64,000 bases of DNA from NCBI RefSeq assembly GCF_010119245.1, contig NZ_WNKG01000008.1, positions 62,001 through 126,000 of the forward strand, in the 5' to 3' direction. Positions 26,777 to 36,006 of this stretch are shown in pieces. Each line of letters begins with the position of its first letter. Position 1 is the stretch's first letter. Below the pieces are notes generated by a model. That model was given only the letters and a program-made list of their open reading frames with translations. It was not told where the DNA came from and did not search any database. The position numbers and the translations under genes were made by a program. This DNA is from Cyclobacterium salsum. Lineage in GTDB: Bacteria; Bacteroidota; Bacteroidia; Cytophagales; Cyclobacteriaceae.

Positions 26777-27793
26777 ATGAAAAAAAAATATTATAAAAGT
26801 CTGCTACTCCTCTTTCTTCTTTCCACCAATTCGATCATTGCCCAGGAAGCCTATACCAATTTTTCAGGTGGTGAATTTAATTTCACCGAGGTGTCAGGAA
26901 TAGGCTATGAAAAAGGAGTTACCCGCAGGGATCCCAGCGATGTCATCAAAGTCGGAGAAACCTATTACGTGTATTACACCAAAATCCCCGATGCCCAACC
27001 AAAATATTGGGGCGCAGGGTATTGGGGAGCGAGCGTATGGTGTGCCAAATCGGAAGACGAGGGTTTTTCATGGACAGAAGTAGGGCAAATGCTGGACATA
27101 GGGCAAGATGGAAAATGGGATTCACAGGCAGTTTTTACCCCAAACATTTTTTTTGCCGACGGCACCTACTACCTGTATTATACCGGGGTAAAGCCAACTC
27201 CCGGAAACGCCAATGGCGAGTTTGAGAACAATAATATCAGTGACATCACATCGATTGGTGTGGCGGTATCTGATTCACCGACTGGTCCCTTCAAACGAAT
27301 AAACCAGGAACCCATTCTTAAAGTAAGTGTAGAACCGGAAAAATTTGATAGTTACCGGGTGGACGATGCTTCCTTGCTTTACCGAAATGGATTGTTCTGG
27401 ATGTATTACAAAGGCCGATCCATAATTGGGGGACAGGGCGGACCGGCACACACGGCCATGGGCGTGGCCTATTCAAAGTATCCGGAAGGCCCGTACACCA
27501 AATTCGGAAAAGAAATACTTGAAAGAAGCCATGAAGTATTCATTTGGCCTCAGGGTACCGGGGTAGGTGCCTTCGCTTCCTTATCAGAAACATTTGAATA
27601 TGCCCCTGATGGAATTGATTTTATGTCAAACAAACTTAACGCAAAGGTAAAGGAACGTGCGGTTGCCCCGGGAGGGTTTCGACCGGATATTACCAATCCC
27701 GTGGTGGTTGGCGAAGGATTAAAATGGGGCATATCCATGATCCACAACAAACACGAATGTTACCTGGTCCGTTTCGAATTGCTCTCCAAATGA
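26777..27793 (+). CDS. GH117-like glycoside hydrolase (five-bladed propeller)
   Basis: 338 residues with a signal peptide (LLLLFLLSTNSIIAQ). It carries motifs typical of GH117: TRRDPSDV (49-56) with the base Asp, VDDASLLYRNG (about 195-205), YYKGRS, and SHEVFIWP (251-258). Known GH117 enzymes release 3,6-anhydro-L-galactose from agaro-oligosaccharides; some relatives have other activities, and GH43-type arabinosidases share the fold. With GH29, GH95 and sulfatases around it, an L-galactose- or anhydrogalactose-containing substrate is possible but unproven. The start at ATG 26777 follows a 91-base gap. Confidence 0.75.
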   Translation: MKKKYYKSLLLLFLLSTNSIIAQEAYTNFSGGEFNFTEVSGIGYEKGVTRRDPSDVIKVGETYYVYYTKIPDAQPKYWGAGYWGASVWCAKSEDEGFSWTEVGQMLDIGQDGKWDSQAVFTPNIFFADGTYYLYYTGVKPTPGNANGEFENNNISDITSIGVAVSDSPTGPFKRINQEPILKVSVEPEKFDSYRVDDASLLYRNGLFWMYYKGRSIIGGQGGPAHTAMGVAYSKYPEGPYTKFGKEILERSHEVFIWPQGTGVGAFASLSETFEYAPDGIDFMSNKLNAKVKERAVAPGGFRPDITNPVVVGEGLKWGISMIHNKHECYLVRFELLSK

Positions 27794-28110
27794 AAAATAG
27801 CCCATTAATTATTCATCTTTAAACCCCCAAATACCACTGCGCAGGATAGCAGACTTGGTTTGAATTAAATTAAAAATAAGACACAGTGACATCGAGCATG
27901 AAGGAACCCTTTCACAGCATTTTAAATTTAGCCTTTTCAGAAAGAAAATGGCGGTTCGATTTCACGCAGCGGTCGCAGCGCATCCGCAGCGGTCACAGCG
28001 TGAAAAATTTACCATTTAACATTGGTAGGGATGAGTGTCATCCTTTCAAGATTCCAGCCCTACCTTCGATAAGGGACAAGTTTGACCATTAAATAGCAAA
28101 ACACAATCAT
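27794..28110. repeat. Gap with direct repeat (27965-28000)
   Basis: No gene is visible here. At 27965-27980 and 27985-28000 the 16-mer CGCAGCGGTCGCAGCG occurs twice with one change, framed by TTCACGC on the left and GCGTGAA on the right, so the whole block can fold. The stretch is more GC-rich than its surroundings. It may be a small interspersed repeat or a processing hairpin inside the operon. Confidence 0.5.
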
Positions 28111-29514
28111 ATGCAATTGAAAATACTCTTAGTAGCGTGCTTCCTGGTTCATGGATTAAAAAGTTGGGGGCAAACAGAAGTCCCCATTCCAACACAAGCC
28201 CAGTTAGACTGGCAACATGCAGAATTGGCTGCCGTATTCCATTACGATTTGCATGTCTTTGATGGAAAAGCCTATAACCAGGCAAAAAACAGGGTCACCC
28301 CTATCCCCGACTACAACATCTTTAACCCTTCGAACCTGGATACGGATCAATGGGTCAAAGCCGCCAAAGATGCGGGCTTTAAGATTGCCATCTTAACGGC
28401 CACTCATGAGACCGGTTTTGCGCTCTACCAAAGTGATGTCAATCCGTATTCATTGAAAGCAGTGAAGTGGAGAGAAGGCAAAGGAGATATCGTCCGGGAC
28501 TTTGTAAATTCCTGTCGCAAATACGGCATTGCTCCTGGTATTTACATTGGGATCCGTTGGAATTCCTTTTTTGGCGTGCATGATTTCAAAGTGAATGGGG
28601 ATAATGAATTTGCAAAAAACAGACAGGCCTATTACAATAACATGTGTGAGGAGATGGTCGAAGAGTTGACCTCCCAGTATGGTGAACTGGCCATCATTTG
28701 GTTTGATGGAGGAGCACATGGCCCCGAAAAAGGAGGACCGGACGTGCTATCCATTTTTGAAAAGAACCAACCGAACGGCATTTTCTACCACAATACCCAA
28801 CGCGCAGATATCCGCTGGGGAGGAAGTGAAAGTGGAACGGTCCCCTACCCGAGTTGGGGTACATTTCCCTTTCCTTTCTCGCATGCTGCCAATCAGGAAG
28901 TCGTTCTTAAAAATAATTTTCAACTACTTAAGGAAGGGGACCCAGACGGGAAGCATTACATGCCTGCTATGAGCGATGCCCCTTTGCGGGGCTACAATGG
29001 AGGCCACGAGTGGTTTTGGGAACCGGATGATGAAAAACATATCTATCCACTGGAAAACCTTATGGACATGTACTACAAAAGTGTCGGGCACAATACCACC
29101 CTGATTATGGGGCTGACACCAAATGCAGATGGCTTGCTGCCCCAGGCCGATGTAAGGCGTCTTAGGGAATGGGGAGCCGAAATAGAACGACGGTTTAGCA
29201 ATCCCTTGGCAGAAACTTCTGGAACAGGCAAAAAGCACAGGCTTAAATTAAAAGAATGGACCCCCATCAACCACATCGTTTTGCAGGAGGAGATCGCCCA
29301 GGGCGAAAGGGTTAGAGAGTTTAAATTAGAAGGCAAAACCAAAAAGGGCTGGCAACCTATTTTTGAAGGTTCCGCTATCGGCCACAAGTTTATCCATAAA
29401 TTTGACGAAATGGAGGTAGATGCGGTAAGGCTTACAATCGCTGAATCAAAAGGAGAACCTCAAATCAAAGCATTTAACGTTTATAATATTGAGCAAAAAT
29501 CATCACGTAAATGA
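28111..29514 (+). CDS. GH29 alpha-L-fucosidase (first of two paralogues)
   Basis: 467 residues with a signal peptide ending SWGQ (about 21). GH29 features: a catalytic barrel with GIAPGIYIGIRWNSFFGV, and the nucleophile Asp199 in IIWFDGG, followed by FYHNTQRADIRWGGSE and a PSWGTFPFP loop. A C-terminal beta-sandwich starts near residue 380. GH29 enzymes release terminal alpha-L-fucose (some L-galactose) with retention. The Asp and barrel are intact. A close paralogue lies at 32936-34360, about two-thirds identical by eye. The stop overlaps the following sulfatase start by 4 bases (ATGA). Confidence 0.9.
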   Translation: MQLKILLVACFLVHGLKSWGQTEVPIPTQAQLDWQHAELAAVFHYDLHVFDGKAYNQAKNRVTPIPDYNIFNPSNLDTDQWVKAAKDAGFKIAILTATHETGFALYQSDVNPYSLKAVKWREGKGDIVRDFVNSCRKYGIAPGIYIGIRWNSFFGVHDFKVNGDNEFAKNRQAYYNNMCEEMVEELTSQYGELAIIWFDGGAHGPEKGGPDVLSIFEKNQPNGIFYHNTQRADIRWGGSESGTVPYPSWGTFPFPFSHAANQEVVLKNNFQLLKEGDPDGKHYMPAMSDAPLRGYNGGHEWFWEPDDEKHIYPLENLMDMYYKSVGHNTTLIMGLTPNADGLLPQADVRRLREWGAEIERRFSNPLAETSGTGKKHRLKLKEWTPINHIVLQEEIAQGERVREFKLEGKTKKGWQPIFEGSAIGHKFIHKFDEMEVDAVRLTIAESKGEPQIKAFNVYNIEQKSSRK

Positions 29515-31043
29515 AAACACGATCCTTCTTGCTGTTTTTTATTCTGACGTCCTGTACAGGGATTACAAACGATGAAAAGGAGAAACAGCCCAACATTATC
29601 CTATTTCTGGTCGATGACATGGGTTGGCAGGATACTTCGGTTCCTTTTTGGAAAGAAGAAACCCCGTTCAATCAACGGTACCATACGCCCGGAATGGAGC
29701 GAATGGCAGCCGATGGGATGATGTTCACACAGGCCTATGCCACTCCGGTTTGTTCACCCACCCGCGTCAGCCTGATGAGTGGTATGAACGCAGCACGTCA
29801 CCGAGTTACTAACTGGACATTGCGCCGAAATGCCTCCGTTGATGCCCCACACGATATACTTAGCTATCCTGAATGGAATGTAAATGGCGTTCAGCCGGTC
29901 GATAGCATTGAGCGTTCGGTTCATGCCAGCCTATTACCTCAGATTTTGAAAGATAATGGCTATTTCACGATTCACACCGGCAAGGCCCATTTCGGAGCAA
30001 TGAATACCCCGGCAGCCAATCCCGAAAACTGCGGCTTCGACGAGAACATTGCCGGGCATGCAGCAGGAGGTTTGGGTAATTATCTCGGAACTGAAAACTT
30101 TGGTAATAAGGAAAAAGGCGGTCATACCCTACCCTGGGGAGTACCGGGGATGGAAAAATACCACGGCGACTCGATATTTTTAACAGAGGCCCTTACCATA
30201 GAGGCTACGAAAGCGATGGATAAAGCATTGGGGGCAAACAAGCCATTTTATCTGTACATGTCGCACTATGCGGTTCATATTCCTTTGAATGCCGACCCGC
30301 GTTTTTACCAGAAATACATAGATAAGGGATTACCCGAATCGGAAGCCAAATACGCATCGATGCTGGAAGGGATGGACAAAAGCCTGGGGGATTTAATGAA
30401 TTACCTTGATGAAAAGGAGTTGACTGATAATACCATTATTATATTCATGTCAGACAATGGAGGCTTGAGCGCTTCTCACAGAGCAGGCGAGCCACACACG
30501 CACAATCAACCGTTGAACAGCGGCAAGGGCTCGGTTTACGAAGGAGGAATTCGTGTACCTATGATTGTGAAATGGCCTGAAACAGTGAAACCCGGCTCAA
30601 AAAGTGATAAAATGTTAATTATCGAGGACTTCTTTCCAACGATTCTTGAAATTGCCGGAGTAAAAGAGTATGAAACAGTTCAAACCATTGACGGCAAAAG
30701 TTTTGTCTCTTTGCTTTTAAACCCTGAAAAAGAAACCAAAGCCCGGGATTTGGTCTGGCATTTTCCCAATAACTGGGGCCCTACCGGCCCAGGAATCGGC
30801 GCTACCAGCACCATCCGCAGCGGCGACTGGAAACTGATTTATTATTACCACAATCAGCATTTCGAACTTTTCAATATTCCGGAAGATATCGGCGAGCAAA
30901 ATAATCTGGCTGAAAGAAATCCTGAAAAAGTGAATGAACTGACTGTGAAACTGGGAGAATACCTGAGAAATGTAGCTGCCCAGCGGCCCTCGTTTATTGA
31001 GACAGGGCAACCGGTACCCTGGCCTGATGAAATAGAATTATAA
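29511..31043 (+). CDS. Sulfatase, S1-type lipoprotein
   Basis: 510 residues; a lipoprotein signal (LFFILTSC, Cys about 15). The formylglycine signature VCSPTRVSLMSG places the catalytic Cys at residue 81; such a Cys must be converted to formylglycine by an anSME or FGE enzyme, none of which is in the window. Other sulfatase markers: NIILFLVDDMGWQD with the metal Asp pair, FYLYMSHYAVHIPL and the IFMSDNGG metal site. It removes sulfate esters from a glycan; regiochemistry unknown. It overlaps the upstream fucosidase by 4 bases, so the two are translationally coupled and probably act on the same oligosaccharide. Confidence 0.92.
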   Translation: MKTRSFLLFFILTSCTGITNDEKEKQPNIILFLVDDMGWQDTSVPFWKEETPFNQRYHTPGMERMAADGMMFTQAYATPVCSPTRVSLMSGMNAARHRVTNWTLRRNASVDAPHDILSYPEWNVNGVQPVDSIERSVHASLLPQILKDNGYFTIHTGKAHFGAMNTPAANPENCGFDENIAGHAAGGLGNYLGTENFGNKEKGGHTLPWGVPGMEKYHGDSIFLTEALTIEATKAMDKALGANKPFYLYMSHYAVHIPLNADPRFYQKYIDKGLPESEAKYASMLEGMDKSLGDLMNYLDEKELTDNTIIIFMSDNGGLSASHRAGEPHTHNQPLNSGKGSVYEGGIRVPMIVKWPETVKPGSKSDKMLIIEDFFPTILEIAGVKEYETVQTIDGKSFVSLLLNPEKETKARDLVWHFPNNWGPTGPGIGATSTIRSGDWKLIYYYHNQHFELFNIPEDIGEQNNLAERNPEKVNELTVKLGEYLRNVAAQRPSFIETGQPVPWPDEIEL

Positions 31044-31054
31044 AGTAGAGAATC

Positions 31055-32131
31055 GTGAATAAGAAGCTGTTTATTTTCAGTGCTATAGTAGGCATATTGA
31101 TGGGAATGCATGTTTCGGCACAAACCCAAAAAAATCCATTGATTTTCAAAAATCGGCTGCAGCCACTGACTGCAAAAAACATTTTTAAATCGGATGACTA
31201 CTTTAACTGGTGCTCATCAATCATAAAAGGAGAGGACGGAAAGTATCACTTATTTTATTCGCGATGGCCGAAAAAATACACTTTTTTAAGTTGGTTGACT
31301 CATTCCGAAGTTGCCCACGCAATAGCCGACAATCCTACCGGACCCTGGGAATACAAAGAAACGGTATTGAAAAGCCGGGGACCAGGCCACTGGGATGCGA
31401 TCACGGCGCACAATCCCAAAATCAAAAAATTCGGGGATAAATACTACCTCTATTATATTTCTACAAATCTGGGAGATAATGATTATACTGAAGAAGAGCT
31501 GATTGAAATCGCTCGGGTGGGATACCGTCATTCCAACTGGCAAGAATACCTGCGACCGAATCAGCGAACCGGCGTGGCGGTGGCTGAGTCGATTGATGGA
31601 CCGTGGAAGCGAATGGAAAGACCGCTCATTGAGCCCTCTGGGCCTATTACAACGTTGACGGTAAACCCAGCCGTTGTACAGGGGAAAGATGGGAAATACT
31701 ACCTGATTGTGAAAGGTGATAAGCCCAAAGACATCGGATTTAACCGCAACCAGGCTGTCGCCATATCCGATTCTCCCACTGGGCCTTTTAAAATGCAACC
31801 CGAGGCGGTAATCGACGACATGGACACAGAAGACATGTCGGTCTGGTACGATGACAAGCGCGACAGGTTCTACGGTGTCTTCCACGCCCACAGCTTTATC
31901 GGTATGATAAATTCACAGGATGGGATCAACTGGAGGAAAGCCACAGAATATGTGATACAAAACAAGCGGATCCCTATGGCTAACGGTTCGGAGCTGGTCC
32001 CCGACCGCATGGAGCGTCCCTTTCTGTACCAGGAAGAGGGTGAGCCCTTGGTCTTAAGTATGGCAGTAAAAAAGGGAGATGACGCTTATATTGTTTTTGT
32101 TCCAGTGCAAGAGCATCCGACCGACCCATAA
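31055..32131 (+). CDS. GH43-like propeller glycoside hydrolase, secreted
   Basis: 358 residues with a signal peptide ending VSAQ. The start is GTG at 31055, 11 bases after the sulfatase stop, and gives the signal peptide; no better ATG is present. The body has propeller blades of the GH43/GH117 type: IIKGEDGKYHLFYSRWP, GVAVAESIDGPWKR, VQGKDGKYYLIVKG, AVAISDSPTGPF. It is related to the propeller half of the protein at 24913. I could not identify a family-specific catalytic triad with certainty, so the linkage and even hydrolase activity remain open. It lies between two sulfatase-fucosidase pairs. Confidence 0.7.
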   Translation: MNKKLFIFSAIVGILMGMHVSAQTQKNPLIFKNRLQPLTAKNIFKSDDYFNWCSSIIKGEDGKYHLFYSRWPKKYTFLSWLTHSEVAHAIADNPTGPWEYKETVLKSRGPGHWDAITAHNPKIKKFGDKYYLYYISTNLGDNDYTEEELIEIARVGYRHSNWQEYLRPNQRTGVAVAESIDGPWKRMERPLIEPSGPITTLTVNPAVVQGKDGKYYLIVKGDKPKDIGFNRNQAVAISDSPTGPFKMQPEAVIDDMDTEDMSVWYDDKRDRFYGVFHAHSFIGMINSQDGINWRKATEYVIQNKRIPMANGSELVPDRMERPFLYQEEGEPLVLSMAVKKGDDAYIVFVPVQEHPTDP

Positions 32132-32207
32132 GTAAAGGCCACTGGAAAATCAAAAGGAAAGCCAGCAACTATTAGTTTTAAAGAACAAAACATAAAAGAG
32201 TAGACCT

Positions 32208-32930
32208 ATGAAGCGAATAGAAAAATACCTCCCTCCCATTATTTTTTGCACCATGTTAATGATTGTGCTTTCTACTTTTACAGGTTTTAGCACCAAGGAA
32301 AAGATAAAAGTAGCCTGTGTCGGAGATAGCATTACCTATGGGGCACGACTGGATGACCCGGACAGCGATTCCTATCCCGCCCAACTGCAAAAGCTCCTTG
32401 GGGATGATTATGCCGTGGAAAATTTTGGTGTGGGAGGATGCACCCTTATCCGAAAGGGAATTCCTACCGTTTGGAATGAGTTGCCCAAAATAAAGGCAGC
32501 AAACCCGGATATCATCGTCATCAGCCTTGGCACCAACGATACCTGCGGCTATGGTACCTGTGGGGACCGTAAGTGCTGGGAGTACAAGGATGAATTCGAA
32601 AAGGATTACCGGGACCTCATCGATGAACTTTCCCAACTGCCATCCAATCCGCAAATTTTCCTATGCGCACCCTCGCCCATGGTGTTGGAAACCCCTGGCC
32701 TGGATGCTGAACGGATAGCCGGGCTGAAAGTCCGAAAACCGAGGCTTCAAGAACTTATTAGTATGACAAAAAAGGTGGCAAAGGAGAAGAATGTATCCTT
32801 CATTGACCTCAATGAACCATTGGACCATCGACCGGAACTATTTACAGAAAGTGATGGGGTGCACCCGAATAAGGACGGTTACGAGGCCATTGCAAAATTG
32901 GTAGCAAAGGAACTCACAGGCCATAAGTAA
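32208..32930 (+). CDS. Secreted SGNH/GDSL esterase
   Basis: 240 residues with a hydrophobic N-terminus. SGNH blocks: block I CVGDSITYG with the nucleophile Ser, block II Gly in NFGVGGCTL, block III GTNDTC with Asn, and block V DGVHPNKDGY giving the Asp-His pair. The fold deacylates sugars, typically acetyl groups. It sits just before the second GH29 gene, which may need deacylated substrate. A GDSL-type enzyme of this length acts alone in many utilization loci. Confidence 0.85.
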   Translation: MKRIEKYLPPIIFCTMLMIVLSTFTGFSTKEKIKVACVGDSITYGARLDDPDSDSYPAQLQKLLGDDYAVENFGVGGCTLIRKGIPTVWNELPKIKAANPDIIVISLGTNDTCGYGTCGDRKCWEYKDEFEKDYRDLIDELSQLPSNPQIFLCAPSPMVLETPGLDAERIAGLKVRKPRLQELISMTKKVAKEKNVSFIDLNEPLDHRPELFTESDGVHPNKDGYEAIAKLVAKELTGHK

Positions 32931-32935
32931 ATAGA

Positions 32936-34360
32936 ATGATGCCATTTAATTTAAGAAAACCGATGTTTAAAACGATGCTATTTTCCCTGGGCTTATTTTT
33001 TGCCCTTTATTTGAATACAACTGCGCAGCAGCAAGTTCCCATCCCTACACCCGCCCAACTACAGTGGCAGCAGGCGGAACTCGCAGCGTTGGTATGTTGG
33101 GACATGCATGTTTTTGATGGTGAATTCTATGTGCAGCCCAAAGCAAGGATTACCCCTGTCGAAGATTACAACGCATTTAATCCACTAAAGTACGATATGG
33201 ATCAGTGGATCAAGTCGCTAAAAGATGCTGGATTCAACATTGCCATTTTTACCGTCAGCCACGAGACCGGTTTCTTTTTTCACCAAAGCAAGGCAACGCC
33301 CTATTCCATGAAAGCATTGGAATGGCAAAACGGCAAGGGAGATATTCTCCGTGATTTCAAAGCAGCTTGTGAAAAATACGATATGCTCCCGGCCGTCTAT
33401 ATAGGCACCCGCTGGAATGCCTTTTATGGTGTGTATGACTTTAAAGTTCAGGGCGAAAATGAATTTGCCCGTAACCGACAAGAGCACTACAACCGAATGA
33501 TCGAAAAAATCGTAGAAGAAATATTCACCAATTATGGCGACTGGGCAATGGTTTGGTTTGACGGGGGCGCACATGGTCCTGAACAAGGAGGACCGGATGT
33601 ACTTTCCGTTTTTGAGAAACACCAGCCAAACAGTATTTTTTACCATAACCTCCAACGGGCGGATATCCGCTGGGGTGGCAGCGAAACGGGTACCGTACCC
33701 TACCCCAGTTGGGGAACGTTTCCCTATCCGGCAATTGGAGCCGGGGAAAGTGCCCGAAAGGAAATCGGTGCTAATAATTTTCAACTCTTAAAAACCGGGG
33801 ACCCAAACGGTGCCTATTATATGCCAGCCATGAGCGATGCACCACTTAGAGGAAATGGCGGACACGACTGGTTTTGGGAACCCAATCGGGCATCGATCAT
33901 CCATCCGCTGGAAAACCTGGTGGAAATGTACTACCAATCCGTGGGACATAATTCCACCTTAATTCTGGGAGTGACCCCCAATCCCGAAGGGCTAATGCCG
34001 GAACCAGATGTAAAACGGCTTAAGGAATTTGGCGTTGAAATCAAACGAAGGTTTTCAGATCCAATAGCTTCTACCTCCGGTACAGGAGAAAAAATAAATC
34101 TAATGCTTCCATTAAAAGAAAATATAAATCAAATTGTTCTAATGGAAGACATTGAATCGGGAGAGCGCATACGAACGTTTGTTCTTGAAGGAAAAACGAA
34201 TAATGGCTGGCAAACCATCTTTGAAGGGTCAGGTGTCGGACATAAATTTATCCACAGATTCGATGACATGGAAGTTTCTGCTGTTAGACTGCGTATTCCG
34301 GAATCAATTGGACAACCACAGATTTTGGCATTTTCTGTTTACCATATTGAAAACAACTAA
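32936..34360 (+). CDS. GH29 alpha-L-fucosidase (second paralogue)
   Basis: 474 residues. The N-terminus MMPFNLRKPMFKTMLF and a hydrophobic segment ending TTAQ give a signal peptide. The sequence parallels the 28111 enzyme along its whole length: WDMHVFDG near the start, TVSHETGFFF, the nucleophile Asp209 in MVWFDGG, IFYHNLQRADIRWGGSE, YPSWGTFPYP, and the same C-terminal sandwich. The differences are concentrated in the loop after WGTFP, where the second protein has AIGAGESARKEIG. Because loops near the barrel mouth set specificity in GH29, the two copies may differ in linkage or sulfate tolerance. The start lies 5 bases after the SGNH stop. Confidence 0.9.
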   Translation: MMPFNLRKPMFKTMLFSLGLFFALYLNTTAQQQVPIPTPAQLQWQQAELAALVCWDMHVFDGEFYVQPKARITPVEDYNAFNPLKYDMDQWIKSLKDAGFNIAIFTVSHETGFFFHQSKATPYSMKALEWQNGKGDILRDFKAACEKYDMLPAVYIGTRWNAFYGVYDFKVQGENEFARNRQEHYNRMIEKIVEEIFTNYGDWAMVWFDGGAHGPEQGGPDVLSVFEKHQPNSIFYHNLQRADIRWGGSETGTVPYPSWGTFPYPAIGAGESARKEIGANNFQLLKTGDPNGAYYMPAMSDAPLRGNGGHDWFWEPNRASIIHPLENLVEMYYQSVGHNSTLILGVTPNPEGLMPEPDVKRLKEFGVEIKRRFSDPIASTSGTGEKINLMLPLKENINQIVLMEDIESGERIRTFVLEGKTNNGWQTIFEGSGVGHKFIHRFDDMEVSAVRLRIPESIGQPQILAFSVYHIENN

Positions 34361-34372
34361 TTTATCTTAATT

Positions 34373-35899
34373 ATGAAATGGAGATTATTTTTCAGCTCAA
34401 TTTTATTAGTGGTAGTTATCTTGTTTTCCGGTTGTAAACGAGAAAAGGAAAACCCCAATATTGTAATAATTCTTGCAGATGATTTGGGTTTTGGGGATCC
34501 TCAGGTTTACAATTCCGAATCAAAAATTCCAACTCCGAATATTGATTTACTTGCCAGCGAAGGAATGCGATTTACAGATGCACATTCCCCAAGCAGTGTT
34601 TGTTCTCCTACCCGATATGGTTTGCTAACAGGCAGGTATGCTTGGCGTACAGAAATGAAAAAAGGCGTTCTTTGGATGTGGGATAAACCCCTGATATCAA
34701 CAGACAGGTTAACTTTTCCAAAGATGCTCAAAACCAAAAACTATGCAACAGCCTGTATTGGAAAATGGCATCTGGGTTGGCGATGGCCGTCCAACCAGGA
34801 CGAGGGCTATATGAATGATTCTATTCCCATAGGCGATAATACATTCGAAGGAAGGAATCAACTTTGGGAAAAAATTGATTTTTCAAAAGACCTGGGAGGA
34901 GGACCTTTGGAAGCTGGTTTCGATTATTATTTTGGCGATGATGTTCCGAACTTTGCGCCTTATACTTTCTTCGAAAATAACAAGCTGGTTAAAACACCAG
35001 ACCTAATCAAACCCTCTGAAATGTACGGTGGACCGGGACCAATGTCAGCGGGTTGGGATCTTTCCCGGGTGATGCCTGAAATTACCAAAAGAGCAGTAAA
35101 ATACATTGAAGAACAATCCCAGAAAGATAATCCGTTCTTTTTGTATTTTACCCTGACAGCTCCCCATACACCTATTGCTCCTGAAGAACAATTCAAAGGA
35201 AAAAGTGAAGCAGGTCTGTACGGAGATTTCGTACACGAAGTAGATTGGTCAGTGGGCCAGATTATTGAAGCCTTGAAGAAATCGGGAGAGTTTGAGAATA
35301 CCTTGTTAGTATTTACCTCTGACAATGGATCGCCACAAAGGGATGGAACCCAAATGGGCGGAGCTATAGCATCAGTTAAAAGGTACGGCCACGACCCAAG
35401 CCGGCCATGGCGAGGAATGAAATCGGATGTATGGGAAGGCGGCCATCGTGTCCCATTTATTGCTTCCTGGCCAACGAAAATTATACCAGGTGCAGAGAGC
35501 AAGCGGCTTATTTGTCATACAGATATTATTTCTACTGTTGCGAAAATTTTAAGCATCGCACCTGGTGCTAATACAATGGATGATAGTATTGATTTCTCTT
35601 CTGTATTATTGGGTAAGAATGAAGGAAATCCAACAAGGCAATCAATTGTTCACCACTCGGGAGATGGAACATTTGCCATTCGTAAAGGAGACTGGAAGTT
35701 AATTCTCGGAAAGGATTCCGGTGGATTCAGCAAAAGTCTTGATATTGAAGGTATTCCTACTGAAACGGAAGGGCAACTTTATAATCTATCCAATGATCCA
35801 TCTGAACAAAATAACCTGTATACAGGTAATCCGGAAAAAATAAAAGAATTGACAGCCTTACTCGATCATTATAAGACGGTTGGGTATAGCAACCGATAG
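34373..35899 (+). CDS. Sulfatase, S1-type lipoprotein (second)
   Basis: 508 residues with a lipoprotein signal (VVILFSGC). The formylglycine signature VCSPTRYGLLTGRY places Cys77, and the N-terminal metal site NIVIILADDLGFGD is intact. A long insertion around MWDKPLISTDRLTF and the GKWHLGWRW element are typical of arylsulfatase-A-like S1 members. The metal-binding FTSDNGS segment is near 320. It is 12 bases after the second GH29 gene, repeating the fucosidase-sulfatase pairing seen at 28111-31043. The AT content is slightly higher than that of its neighbours. Confidence 0.92.
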   Translation: MKWRLFFSSILLVVVILFSGCKREKENPNIVIILADDLGFGDPQVYNSESKIPTPNIDLLASEGMRFTDAHSPSSVCSPTRYGLLTGRYAWRTEMKKGVLWMWDKPLISTDRLTFPKMLKTKNYATACIGKWHLGWRWPSNQDEGYMNDSIPIGDNTFEGRNQLWEKIDFSKDLGGGPLEAGFDYYFGDDVPNFAPYTFFENNKLVKTPDLIKPSEMYGGPGPMSAGWDLSRVMPEITKRAVKYIEEQSQKDNPFFLYFTLTAPHTPIAPEEQFKGKSEAGLYGDFVHEVDWSVGQIIEALKKSGEFENTLLVFTSDNGSPQRDGTQMGGAIASVKRYGHDPSRPWRGMKSDVWEGGHRVPFIASWPTKIIPGAESKRLICHTDIISTVAKILSIAPGANTMDDSIDFSSVLLGKNEGNPTRQSIVHHSGDGTFAIRKGDWKLILGKDSGGFSKSLDIEGIPTETEGQLYNLSNDPSEQNNLYTGNPEKIKELTALLDHYKTVGYSNR

Positions 35900-36006
35900 A
35901 CCACCCTACGAATAGTATAGTAATTTGGTTAATTATGCGGCATCTCAAGAGGAGTGAAAATTTTAAGATTTTCCGGTTTATCCCACCATCAATTAAATCT
36001 AAATCC

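Noticed and set aside
35935-36006. Upstream ATG for the third sulfatase
   Set aside because: It would put a charged segment before the signal peptide; the ATG at 36007 gives a normal one.
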